From positions 1 to 64,000 of the forward strand of contig NZ_LNTY01000059.1 of assembly GCF_001559595.1 (NCBI RefSeq): a stretch of DNA of 64,000 nt, read 5' to 3'. The position numbers and the translations under genes were made by a program. Position 1 is the first letter of the stretch. Each line of letters opens with the position of its first letter. Positions 27,605 through 36,359 of the stretch are shown here, one piece after another. The notes beneath the pieces are model-generated. The model ran no database searches, was not told the DNA's origin, and saw only the letters and a list, made by a program, of their open reading frames with translations. This stretch comes from Enterovibrio coralii (lineage in GTDB: Bacteria; Pseudomonadota; Gammaproteobacteria; Enterobacterales; Vibrionaceae).

Positions 27605-27714
27605 GGCTTTGCCTGATCTAATGACTTATTGTCTAAAGGTGGGGGGAGCGGCGCGAAAATTCAAGGCATGAAGGTGCGAACTTCTGCCTGTATCACTTTG
27701 AAATGGTGGGAAAC

Positions 27715-27745
27715 AAAAAAGCCGCTGTCTTCACAGCGGCCTTCT
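27715..27745 (-). terminator. Terminator after the 21-codon ORF
   Basis: GCCGCTGT-CTTC-ACAGCGGC (27721-27740) with six T following in the minus direction and CTTCTTTTT in the plus direction. Located 29 bp past the small ORF stop. Confidence 0.8.
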
Positions 27746-27774
27746 TTTTGCGCTCGTCGATATGAGACGCTGAC

Positions 27775-27840
27775 TTAGAACACAAGCAAAACTGCCAGCG
27801 TAACACTCAAACAGAGCCAGTTCAGTTGACTTAAGGACAT
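27775..27840 (-). CDS. Candidate 21-aa membrane peptide
   Basis: An ORF of 21 codons beginning MSLSQLNWLCLSVTLAVLL, a single hydrophobic helix after a short polar start. A near-perfect ribosome site AAAGGAG lies 7 nt before the ATG, and a dedicated intrinsic terminator follows, so it looks like an independent short transcript. No function is known. It sits alone in the 430-bp gap between ybbN and ybbO. Confidence 0.6.
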   Translation of the reverse strand: MSLSQLNWLCLSVTLAVLLVF

Positions 27841-28034
27841 AGTCCGGCTCCTTTAGGGATAATTTAGTTCTTTTTGTAATCCCCGTTCACGGCCTGATCC
27901 GACTCGCTTCACATCGAAGAGGAAGAAGGTGGCAGGTGTTTCACGGTACGGTAAGGAGAATAACAAGTGTTTATTACAGTACTGTGAACATGAGCAAATT
28001 GTTTTTAAGTCTATTTTTTCGACAAAGTTCGCAT

Positions 28035-28861
28035 TTAGCCGCCTTTGGACAACAATTTGTCCAACATGCGTGAAGACAGCAGACGTTTACTTATCGCCAT
28101 ATACTGCGTTGGCTTGGTGACACGGTAGCGGATTTTGGCTCGTGAGGCAGTCAGCGCATGAACCAAAGGCTCAACAATGGCCTCGGATGGCAGAGTATAT
28201 TTGTTGCCGGAGGTTTCACTCTCAAGGCGCTGTTTTTGTTTGAGGTATTCCGCTTCGTGGCGGCTGTCATTCAAGTTGATAAAATCAAAAAAAGCAGCCA
28301 ACGCATTGGCGCGAAAGCGGCTTTCTATCGGGCCTGGTTCAATCAAGCTCACTTGAATGGGGGTATTTTCCAGCTCAAGACGCAATGTGTCGGTATAACC
28401 TTCAATCGCAAACTTACTGGCGTTATACGCACCGCGATATTTTAAGGCCACAAACCCCAGTACCGAACTGTTTTGCACGATGCGTCCGGCACCGTTTTTC
28501 ATCATCATGGGAATGACGGCTTGCGTTAAGGTGTGCCAACCAAACACATTGGTTTCAAATTGCTTTCTGAGAGCATCGGTCGGCAAGTCTTCCAGCGCGC
28601 CCGGTTGTCCATACGCCCCGTTATTGAACAAACCGTAGAGTGTGCCGCCTGTGTGTGCTTTCACTGTCTCTACTGCCGAGAGAATGCTGTTTGTATCTGC
28701 TAAATCGAGCTGTATGCAATGAAGCCCTTCAGCTTTGAGTTTTTCAACATCTTGTTGAGCGCGGCAAGAAGCAATCACATCAAACCCTTGCTTTTGCAGT
28801 GCATGAGCACAGGCGTAGCTATCCCCGTTGAACATCCGGTGATTAAGACCGATTTCGTCAT
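28035..28861 (-). pseudogene. ybbO: Short-chain dehydrogenase YbbO (5' frameshift)
   Basis: NADP-dependent SDR oxidoreductase. The frame given starts inside the cofactor loop. Reading from the ATG at 28861 yields MTKSVLITGCSTGI, and one added G near 28829 (GGG ATA GGC TAC) joins it to YACAHALQKQGFDVIASCR, for 275 aa. Other SDR motifs are NNGAYG, the catalytic Ser in SSVLGFV and YNASK for the Tyr-Lys pair. Gene order ybbN-ybbO-tesA is as in E. coli. Confidence 0.88.
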
Positions 28862-28889
28862 GAAAGTCATATTCCTTTTTAATGGAGCC

Positions 28890-29492
28890 TTATTGATTGA
28901 GATAGGGAGACATTTGCTCTGTCATAAAGTCAGCAATCCAAGGCTGAGCAATGTCTTTGGGATGCAAGCCGTCTGACATCATCCAGCCGTCGGTCATCAC
29001 GACTTTCTCCATAAAGAAGGGCAAAAGTGGGATTTGCATTTCTTTACTTAACTCTGGATAGATATTGGCGAAAGCATTGCTGTATCGTTGACCATAATTA
29101 GGAGGAATGTGGATTTGCATCAGCATCACATTTGCACCACTTTCCGTACTCATGGTGATCAGTTCTTCTAGGTTGGAACGTATTTTCTTTGGCGGAAAGC
29201 CACGTAGTCCGTCGTTTGCACCTAATTCGATCATCACCCAATCCGGTTTGTGTTGTTCCAGCAGTTGGGGCAGTCGGTCAAGGCTGTTGCCTGTGGTGTC
29301 ACCGGAAATACTGGCATTAACGACGTTGGTTACCGGCGTTTGATCTGCCAGTTGTGGTGCCATGAGTGAAGGCCAACTCTTTTCTATGGCCATTTGATAG
29401 CCAGCGCTCAAGCTGTCGCCCAGTACCATCAGTGTTTGTGCAGCACTGCTGTGACTAACAATCAAAAGACAAAATGTAAGGATACGAAACAT
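28890..29492 (-). CDS. tesA: Acyl-CoA thioesterase I / lysophospholipase L1 / protease I
   Basis: Periplasmic multifunctional SGNH hydrolase. From the ATG at 29492 (GGAG 6 nt upstream) the 200-aa product starts MFRILTFCLLIVSHSSAAQ, a signal peptide. The blocks are GDSLSAGY (nucleophile Ser), the Gly of ASISGDTTGN, GANDGLRGF (Asn) and the catalytic Asp-His of DGLHPKDIAQP. The open frame continues upstream but would overlap ybbA heavily. Its start codon shares the CATG sequence with the divergent ybbA start. Confidence 0.95.
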   Translation of the reverse strand: MFRILTFCLLIVSHSSAAQTLMVLGDSLSAGYQMAIEKSWPSLMAPQLADQTPVTNVVNASISGDTTGNSLDRLPQLLEQHKPDWVMIELGANDGLRGFPPKKIRSNLEELITMSTESGANVMLMQIHIPPNYGQRYSNAFANIYPELSKEMQIPLLPFFMEKVVMTDGWMMSDGLHPKDIAQPWIADFMTEQMSPYLNQ

Positions 29493-30168
29493 GACAACTC
29501 CAGTGATTAGGGCTAACAACGTCTCAAAAATAGTGACGACCAATGCGCAGACTCTAACCATTTTGCAGGATGTTTCCCTTCAGGTCGAGCAGGGGGAAAG
29601 CATTGCTTTAGTTGGAGTTTCAGGTGCGGGTAAATCGACACTGATGACACTTCTCGCAGGGCTTGATACGCCAAGTCAGGGCGAAATAGAGCTATTAGGC
29701 TCGCCACTTTCTGCATTAACCGACGATGAGCGTGCTGCGATTCGTGCGGAATCTATTGGTTTTGTCTTCCAAAGTTTTCTTTTAGTTCCCTCTCTCACCG
29801 CGCTCGAAAATGTTCTCTTACCTTGCACTATCCGCGGGGATGACGAGGATGAAGAACGGGCGATGGAACTGCTTCATTCTGTTGGGCTCTCCGGCCGTGA
29901 AACCCATTTACCGTCGCAACTGTCTGGTGGTGAGCAGCAACGCGTCGCCATTGCCCGCGCTTTTATGACCAAACCCCGCGTATTGTTTGCCGATGAACCG
30001 ACAGGCAATCTCGACCAACATACCGCTTCAACCGTGATCGATTTGCTGTTCAACTTAAACCGCGACCACGCCACAACCTTGATTTTGGTGACTCACGATC
30101 CTGACTTGGCGGAACGCTGCAACCGAACGCTTCACCTGAATGCGGGCGAATTGATGGGGGCAGCATGA
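29491..30168 (+). CDS. ybbA: ABC transporter ATP-binding protein YbbA
   Basis: ATPase subunit of a MacB/LolD-type exporter, partner of YbbP. The 225 aa include Walker A GVSGAGKST near residue 42, the signature LSGGEQQRVAIARA, Walker B VLFADEPTGNLD and the H-loop LVTHD. AAGGAT lies 8 nt before the ATG. The stop overlaps the ybbP ATG as ATGA. The linked tesA has led to suggestions of a role with lipids or hydrophobic molecules, but the substrate is unknown. Confidence 0.95.
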   Translation: MTTPVIRANNVSKIVTTNAQTLTILQDVSLQVEQGESIALVGVSGAGKSTLMTLLAGLDTPSQGEIELLGSPLSALTDDERAAIRAESIGFVFQSFLLVPSLTALENVLLPCTIRGDDEDEERAMELLHSVGLSGRETHLPSQLSGGEQQRVAIARAFMTKPRVLFADEPTGNLDQHTASTVIDLLFNLNRDHATTLILVTHDPDLAERCNRTLHLNAGELMGAA

Positions 30169-32584
30169 GACGAACGTTAATTTGGCGCTGGGCTTGGCGC
30201 GAACTGTTTCATGGTCAGCTTTGGCCTGTTGTGGCTGCGCTGGCACTTATCATTGCCTGCGTGTTTGCACTGTCTGCGTTGGCAGGACGTATTGAGTCGG
30301 TTTTGACCCAACAAGGTCGCTCAATGCTTGCCGCGGATTTGGTGCTTCGCAGTAACCAACCACTAGCGGCAACAGAGCTGGCCAAGTTTGATGCTTTGGG
30401 CGTTGAAACGTCTGACCAAACCCGCTTTGGCACCATGGCGTTCAGTGATGAAAACATGCAGCTCATCAGCGTGAAAGCGGTGGAGAGCAACTACCCACTT
30501 CGCGGCACGTTAGAGCTTCAAGGACAAGACGCTATGCGTGACAACGTTCAGCCTGGTGAGCTTTGGCTGGAAGAGCGCTTGTTCACCCTCCTTGATGTGT
30601 CGGTGGGCGACAAAGTGGATGTCGGGGATTTGACCCTGACTGTCACAGGCAAGATTATTTCTGAGCCCGAACTTTCGTTTAACCCGTTCAGCCAAATGCC
30701 TGCTGCCATGATGCATCACAGTGATGTGGATGCCGCTGGGGTGGTGCGTCCGGGCAGCCGCGTAAATTACCGCTACTTCTTTAGCGGTAGCAACAGCGAA
30801 TTGGCTGATGTGAAAGCTGCTTATACGGTCCAAGAAGGCCAACGTTGGATTGATGAGAACACGGGTGACCGCACCGGTGACATGTTGGATCGCAGCCGCG
30901 GATATCTGTCTCTGACTGTGGTGCTGGTGATCATCATGGCAGCGGCCACTTTGCTCCTGACGTGTCAGCATTATGTCGACAGCCGTACCCAAACACTGGC
31001 AATGGTGAAAAGCTTGGTGCGCAGCGAAGCTGGGTGCGCAGATGGCTCAGTAAACAGTTGGTGATGTTGATTGTGTTCGCCTCTGTCATTGGTCTGGCAT
31101 TTGGTGCAGGGCTTGAATATCTGCTGCGCCTGCCGCTTGCTGATGTATTGCCGTCGCCGCTACCCAGCTATGGCATTTTACCTTGGGTATTAGGGCCGCT
31201 CGTCGCGTTGTTGGTGGCACTGCCTGCGCTGGGAATTCCGCTGATTCGTTTGATTGATGCACCCGCGATTAGCGTGTTGCAATCACAGGGTGCAGTCAAA
31301 GCAAGAAAGAACCCGTGGAGCTGGCTGCTCGCGTCAGTGCCTATTCTGGCACTGGTTGCTTGGTCGTATGACAACCGTTTGATGTGGCTGGTGCTTGCGG
31401 CCTTGGTGGTGATGCTCAGTGTCTTAGCCGCAATCGGTGTTTTAGTGCTTCGTTTTGCACAGCGTCGCGTTAAGCGTCCAGCATTCAAACTGGCGCTGTC
31501 TCGTATTACCCGTAATCCAGCCGCCAGTGGCGCGCAACTTGGCGCGTTGGCAACGTCGTTTATGTTGTTGTCGATTATCTGGCTGCTAAGAACGGATTTA
31601 TTAGATGACTGGCAGCAAACCTTGCCTCCAGAAGCACCGAATGTGTTTGCACTGAATATCGCCAAGAACGAGTTGGATGATTATGTTGGCCGCCTCGATG
31701 CAAATGGTTTGCAGCGTTCGGAAGCGTATCCGGTGATTCGCGGTCGTTTGGTGGGTCGCAACGGAACGAGCTATGCCGAGTTAGAACCGAATCGCCAAGA
31801 CAGAGATGAAGCATTAAGGCGTGAGCTGAACTTCACGTGGCGTGATGAGTTACCGAGTCACAATGTGGTGATGGAGGGTGAGTGGCCAAGCCAAGGCGGC
31901 GTCTCGGTTGAAGAAGGCATTGCTCAACGTCTGGGGCTTCGCATTGGCGATGTACTGACGTTCAGCGTCAACAGCCAAGAGTTTGATGCCACCGTCAATT
32001 CCATCCGCGAAGTCGAGTGGCGCAACATGAAGCCTAACTTTTACTTCATCTTTGACCCGGCATTGGTCGAAACTCTGCCTGCAAACTGGCTGGTGAGTTT
32101 CCGACTTGAACAAGGGCAGAGCGATATCATCAATGCTTTGGGGCGTGATTTCCAGACCGTTACCTTGCTGGATCTGCGTACCATGAGTGAGCGCATTCAG
32201 GTGATCCTCCGACAAATAAGCATGTCGCTTTCTGTGCTGGCGGGGCTTGCGGTGGTGAGTGGTCTCTTGCTGCTACTTACTTTACTGCGCATTACGCTTG
32301 CGGAAAGGCAGCGCGAGATCATGCTTTACCGCACACTTGGGGCGAGCAAGAAACGCATCAACACCACGCTTTGGGCGGAATACGGCATCATGGCATTAGT
32401 GTCTGGTTGTATGGCGGTGGGCGGTGCAGAGCTTGCTATGGCTGGGCTGTTGAAGTGGGGCGTTGAATTGCCTGTTCGATTGCACCCAGAGGTGTGGCTG
32501 AGCTTGCCAACGCTTGCCGTCGGTTTGGTGTTTATCACAGTGGCATGGATGATCAAAGGGCTGCTTGAACCGCTAAAACGTTAG
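30165..32584 (+). pseudogene. ybbP: ABC transporter permease YbbP (frameshifted)
   Basis: Large FtsX-like permease, about 806 aa after repair (E. coli YbbP is 804). TM1 near residues 20-40 is followed by a periplasmic domain, a first FtsX domain (LSLTVVLVIIMAAATLLLTC), a second periplasmic domain and C-terminal helices with ILRQISMSLSVLAGLAVVSG and RQREIMLYRTLGASKKRI. The frame breaks near 31016; adding one G (TTG GGT GCG CAG) joins 30165-31064 with 30962-32584. Coupled to ybbA by a 4-nt overlap. Confidence 0.92.
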
Positions 32585-32612
32585 TGGCAGGTCTGCCTTG
32601 GAATAAGGCAAC

Positions 32613-32640
32613 AAAACGGCGCATCTGCGCCGTTTTCTGT
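32613..32640 (+). terminator. Terminator after ybbP (shared with convergent yfcH-like gene)
   Basis: AAAACGGCGCA-TC-TGCGCCGTTTT, 11-bp stem, A and T tracts on either side. Confidence 0.88.
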
Positions 32641-32657
32641 TTCAACGATGCCCTTCG

Positions 32658-33554
32658 CTAGTTAGCGAAAATATTGTCGAGCGCAGGACGGATTTCGCTG
32701 AATTGGAACGCATAACCTGAGTCCAGCAACGCCTTTGGCACGACACGTTGCCCTTCAAGCAGCAATTGTCCCGCTTCACCGAGCATAAGCTTAATGGCAA
32801 AAGGCGGAGTAAACAGAATATGCGGTCGGTGTAATGCGCCCGCCAATGCCTCGCTGAATGTTTTGTTGGTCACGGGATTCGGTGCGGTTAGGTTAAAAGC
32901 ACCGTTTGCGGACTCGGTATTCAACAAATACAAAATCCCGCCGACCATGTCGTCGATGTGGATCCACGGGAAATATTGCTTACCCGCACCGATAGGGCCG
33001 CCAAGACCCAGTTGGTAAGGCAGTAACATCTTCTTCAATGCACCGCCTTCTTTGCTCAAGACGATCCCTGTTCTGAGCAGGCACACGCGGGTTTGTGCCG
33101 CTTTTGCGCGAACCGCAATTTTCTCCCAGTTTTCACAGACAGAATGGGCGAAATCTGATGCGTCAGAGACAAAGGTTTCATCAATCACCTTGTCGCCTTG
33201 GTCACCATAGATCCCAACCGCGGAACCGCTGATAAAGGTGTGTGGCGGATTATCGGCTTCGAGGATCTTTTTTACCAAATGTTCGGTAATGCCCCAACGG
33301 CTAGAGCAGATAATGCCTTTTTGTTGATCGGACCAGCGTTTGTCGACGATCGGCTCGCCTGCCAAGTTGATCACCGCATCAATCGCATTGAAATCCGGCA
33401 AATCATCCAGATTTGAGATGCAGTTGAGCTGGCGAGAAAACAGCGAACGCGCTTTCGACTCAGAGCGAGTCAGCAAGGTGATTTCATGGTCTGAAAGCTT
33501 ATCAATCAGCGCACGTCCGATTAAGCCCGTGCCGCCAGTGATCAGAATATGCAT
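32658..33554 (-). CDS. yfcH: TIGR01777 family NAD(P)-binding epimerase-like protein (YfcH)
   Basis: Extended SDR protein of 298 aa with the cofactor loop ITGGTGLIGRALIDKL at residues 4-19. VINLAGEPI, SGSAVGIYGDQG and the C-terminal DUF1731 domain (LFTPPFAIKLMLGEAG... LLEGQRVVPKALLDSGY) identify the YfcH / cell-division-inhibitor SulA-like epimerase family. The reaction is uncharacterised. Convergent with ybbP. Confidence 0.9.
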   Translation of the reverse strand: MHILITGGTGLIGRALIDKLSDHEITLLTRSESKARSLFSRQLNCISNLDDLPDFNAIDAVINLAGEPIVDKRWSDQQKGIICSSRWGITEHLVKKILEADNPPHTFISGSAVGIYGDQGDKVIDETFVSDASDFAHSVCENWEKIAVRAKAAQTRVCLLRTGIVLSKEGGALKKMLLPYQLGLGGPIGAGKQYFPWIHIDDMVGGILYLLNTESANGAFNLTAPNPVTNKTFSEALAGALHRPHILFTPPFAIKLMLGEAGQLLLEGQRVVPKALLDSGYAFQFSEIRPALDNIFAN

Positions 33555-33787
33555 GGTGAGCGTCCCTAAATGCGTTTTATAGATTCAGTATGCATTCAAA
33601 CAGTTATTTGATCATCTTCGGCAAGCACTTCCGTTAGACGCTCTGAAAAACCTTGTTACATTTATCACCCTATAGACAAAGTGTGATGGTATTTTTCTTT
33701 ACACTGGCGCACTGTTAGGTAGGCAGTTTGCTTATTTACATTCTCCATCTTTCCCCGATGTTTTAAATCTGGCTATCCGGAGTGAAT

Positions 33788-34522
33788 GTGAAAGGAATCA
33801 CCGCATTATTATCTGCGATGCTGGGAAGCTTGAAGGATTTGCTTCCAATCATCCTTGTCATTGGATTTTTCCAAATCGTTGTCCTGCAACAACCGATGCC
33901 GGACAGCTTATCTATTCTTGTGGGTCTCGTTCTCGTTGTGATGGGACTGACTTTCTTCGTCTTCGGTTTGGAGATGGGGCTGTTTCCCATCGGTGAATCC
34001 ATGGCACATGCACTGGCACGAAAAGGCAGTGTGTTTTGGCTGATGGTCTTCGCATTCTTACTTGGCTTTGGCACCACCATCGCCGAACCTGCGTTAACCG
34101 CCGTTGCAGCGGAAGCCGCCGAAGTTGCCGCTGAAGGCGGCATGATTGCGATGGAAGAAGCGGCGCAAGAAACCTATGCCAACGGGTTGCGTATTACGGT
34201 CGCGCTATCAGTGGGTTTTGCCATCATGTTGGGCGTGCTGCGTATCCTCAAAGGCTGGCCAATCCATCTCATCATCATTGGTGGCTACCTGCTGGTGGTG
34301 CTGATGACCATGCTGGCACCGCGTTACATCATCGGCATCGCGTATGACTCAGGCGGTGTGACGACTTCCACCATCACGGTACCTTTGGTGACGGCACTTG
34401 GGGTGGGGTTGGCAACCGTGATTAAAGGGCGAAATCCTATGGTCGATGGCTTTGGCCTCATTGCCTTTGCCTCATTGTCTCCCATGATCTTTGTGATGGT
34501 TTACGGGATGGTGGTGGCATGA
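33788..34522 (+). CDS. DUF1538 membrane protein, subunit 1
   Basis: Polytopic membrane protein of about 244 aa with around six or seven helices. DUF1538 blocks are GTTIAEPALTAVAAEAA, YDSGGVTTSTITVPLVTALG and VDGFGLIAFASLSPM. The GTG at 33788 is chosen because GGAG lies 5 nt upstream; the GTG at 33782 overlaps that site. It overlaps the second DUF1538 gene by ATGA. The Asp-Ser-Gly-Gly and Ala-Glu-Pro motifs inside membrane segments look like a substrate or ion site. Family function is unknown; a transporter is inferred. Confidence 0.88.
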   Translation: MKGITALLSAMLGSLKDLLPIILVIGFFQIVVLQQPMPDSLSILVGLVLVVMGLTFFVFGLEMGLFPIGESMAHALARKGSVFWLMVFAFLLGFGTTIAEPALTAVAAEAAEVAAEGGMIAMEEAAQETYANGLRITVALSVGFAIMLGVLRILKGWPIHLIIIGGYLLVVLMTMLAPRYIIGIAYDSGGVTTSTITVPLVTALGVGLATVIKGRNPMVDGFGLIAFASLSPMIFVMVYGMVVA

Positions 34523-35310
34523 CGTTTAGCACTCTCATTCCAACGTTTGTTGAAACGCTTTTCTCTACCGTGCGCGATGTGTTCCCCATCGTTTGCATCA
34601 TCTTTGGTTTTCAATTTGCAGTGCTTCGCCAGCCCATTGCCAATTTAAGACGCATTATCTTCGGCTTCGTGTATGTCCTGATTGGGCTTTCATTGTTTTT
34701 AATGGGCTTAGAACTGGCACTTTTCCCGCTTGGCGAGTCGATGGCAATTCAACTTACCACGCCAGAGTTTTTGTTTGGGGAAGGGGAAACGATGCCGCTG
34801 GTGGTCGAGTGGCACCATTACTACTGGGTTTATGTTTTTGCCGCCGCCATTGGCTTTAGTACCACAGTCGCCGAGCCTTCTTTGATAGCAGTGGCAATCA
34901 AAGCTTCGCAAGTGTCTGGTGGAGCCATCAGTGTGAATGGCTTGCGATTTTCTGTCGCGCTTGGCGTGGCAATAGGAATCTCCCTTGGTTGCTATCGCAT
35001 TGTGGCAGGCGACGCTATCCACTATTACATCATTACAGGCTATGTGTTTGTGGTGATACAAACCTATTACGCCCCCAAGTTTATCGTACCGTTAGCGTAT
35101 GACTCGGGTGGGGTAACCACGTCGACGGTGACCGTTCCCTTGGTGACAGCCCTTGGCCTTGGTCTTGCATCGACAGTTCCAGGAAGAAGTCCTTTGATTG
35201 ACGGCTTTGGCCTTATCGCCTTTGCCAGTTTGTTTCCCATGATAACGGTGATGGGATACGCCCAAATAACGGCGCGGCTGGCGAAACGTCAGCAAGCACA
35301 ACAAGAATAG
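34519..35310 (+). CDS. DUF1538 membrane protein, subunit 2
   Basis: Paralogue of the preceding gene, 263 aa, with the same blocks at matching positions: FSTTVAEPSLIAVAIKAS, YDSGGVTTSTVTVPLVTALG and IDGFGLIAFASLFPM. The two subunits would form a heterodimeric membrane unit. Between the first helices it carries a longer loop (LTTPEFLFGEGETMPLVVEW) absent in subunit 1. ATGA coupling upstream and an 11-bp gap to the PII-like gene downstream show one operon. Confidence 0.88.
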   Translation: MTFSTLIPTFVETLFSTVRDVFPIVCIIFGFQFAVLRQPIANLRRIIFGFVYVLIGLSLFLMGLELALFPLGESMAIQLTTPEFLFGEGETMPLVVEWHHYYWVYVFAAAIGFSTTVAEPSLIAVAIKASQVSGGAISVNGLRFSVALGVAIGISLGCYRIVAGDAIHYYIITGYVFVVIQTYYAPKFIVPLAYDSGGVTTSTVTVPLVTALGLGLASTVPGRSPLIDGFGLIAFASLFPMITVMGYAQITARLAKRQQAQQE

Positions 35311-35321
35311 AGGTAATCCAG

Positions 35322-35672
35322 ATGCGATTTAAGTTAATCGTGGCGTTCATCGAAGACTCGAAAACCGATGATGTGCTTGATGCAGCAAGGCAAGCAGGCG
35401 CGACAGGTGCAACCGTCATCAACAATGCTCGCGGTGAGGGTTTGACCAAGAAGAAAACCTTTTTTGGTCTGACATTGGACGTACAGCGAGACGTGGTGCT
35501 GTTCTTAGTGGAAGAGCATTTGGCGAGAAGCATTCTGGAAACCATCAATGATGTAGGTGAGTTTGATGCTTCGTCGGGCAAGGGGATTGCTGTGCAGCTC
35601 GATGTGGAAGATGCCGTGGGTGTTGCCCATCAAATCCAAGAATTAAGTAGCGTGATTGAGGAAGAGTTATGA
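35322..35672 (+). CDS. PII-like signalling protein of the DUF1538 operon
   Basis: Cytoplasmic protein of 116 aa with the beta-alpha-beta pattern of PII proteins (MRFKLIVAFIEDSKTDDVLD, ATGATVINNARGEGL, DVVLFLVEEHLARSILETI). The region between strands 2 and 3 (TKKKTFFGLTLDV) is where the T-loop would be but lacks the uridylylated Tyr of GlnB. The GKGIAVQLDVEDAVG segment replaces the C-terminal signature. GAGG lies upstream of the ATG. PII proteins gate transporters by binding nucleotides, so regulation of the DUF1538 pair is inferred. Confidence 0.82.
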   Translation: MRFKLIVAFIEDSKTDDVLDAARQAGATGATVINNARGEGLTKKKTFFGLTLDVQRDVVLFLVEEHLARSILETINDVGEFDASSGKGIAVQLDVEDAVGVAHQIQELSSVIEEEL

Positions 35673-36064
35673 AGCTAACTAAGCGCGTCAGGGATGTCAT
35701 GAAAGATGACTTTGCGCTGATCGACGGGTTAACCACGGTGGCTGAAGCAATTCGTATTGCGCGAGATCGTCAAATCAAAGCCTTGGTGATTAAAAAGCGC
35801 GATGAAGACGATGAATACGGCTTTGTGCTGATGAACGACATCGCTAAAAAAGTGCTGTCAAAAAACCGCTCACCAGAGCGCGTGAATGTTTATGAGATCA
35901 TGACCAAACCAGCATTGGGTGTGTCACCCGATATGAACGTGAAATACTGTGCCCGACTGTTCGAACGGTTTGGTATTAGTCGGGCACCAGTGATTGAAAA
36001 CGGAAAAGTGTTGGGTGTCGTCAGCTACAACAGCATCGTAATGTACGGGATGCTTGCGGACTAA
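35669..36064 (+). CDS. Two-CBS-domain protein of the DUF1538 operon
   Basis: Soluble protein of 131 aa made of a CBS pair: repeat 1 begins VRDVMKDDFALIDGLTTVAEA, and repeat 2 has YEIMTKPALGVSPDMNVKYC and ISRAPVIENGKVLGVVSYN. Such stand-alone CBS pairs bind adenosine nucleotides and act as energy sensors. It overlaps the PII-like gene by ATGA, so the operon carries two nucleotide-binding regulators for one membrane pair. Ends one base before the convergent SelW-like gene. Confidence 0.88.
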   Translation: MKLTKRVRDVMKDDFALIDGLTTVAEAIRIARDRQIKALVIKKRDEDDEYGFVLMNDIAKKVLSKNRSPERVNVYEIMTKPALGVSPDMNVKYCARLFERFGISRAPVIENGKVLGVVSYNSIVMYGMLAD

Positions 36065-36334
36065 TTAGCGATCATTGTGCCCAAGGTCGCGTGCTGGGTC
36101 GAAATTGTCTCTCACGCGCTGCTTGAGCACCTTGGCTTCAGGGAAACCGCCGTCGCGCTTTCGTTCCCAAATCACTTCACCATTGCAGAGGATTTCAAAA
36201 CGTCCTCCTGTATCTGGATGCAGCGTAAGGCTAGTGATCTCTTCACTGAAGGTTGAGAGTAGCTCTTGCGCCATCCAGGTCGAGCGCAGCATCCAATTGC
36301 ATTGTCGGCAGTAGTAAATCTCTATGCTAACCAT
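36065..36334 (-). CDS. SelT/SelW/SelH-family (Rdx) selenoprotein homologue, Cys form
   Basis: Small thioredoxin-like protein of 89 aa with the redox motif CRQC in IYYCRQCNWMLRSTWMAQEL near residue 10, and the C-terminal ILCNGEVIWERKRDGGFPEAKVLK typical of the Rdx family. The selenocysteine position is Cys, with no in-frame UGA. The ATG at 36334 has GGAG 5 nt upstream. Function in bacteria is unproved. Directly convergent with the CBS gene and 25 bp upstream of the tauE-like gene on the same strand. Confidence 0.88.
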   Translation of the reverse strand: MVSIEIYYCRQCNWMLRSTWMAQELLSTFSEEITSLTLHPDTGGRFEILCNGEVIWERKRDGGFPEAKVLKQRVRDNFDPARDLGHNDR

Positions 36335-36359
36335 CACATCTCCTTGTCTGATGAGGTTT

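Noticed and set aside
36065..36334. Selenocysteine-containing SelW protein
   Set aside because: The redox motif is encoded with Cys codons and there is no in-frame UGA.
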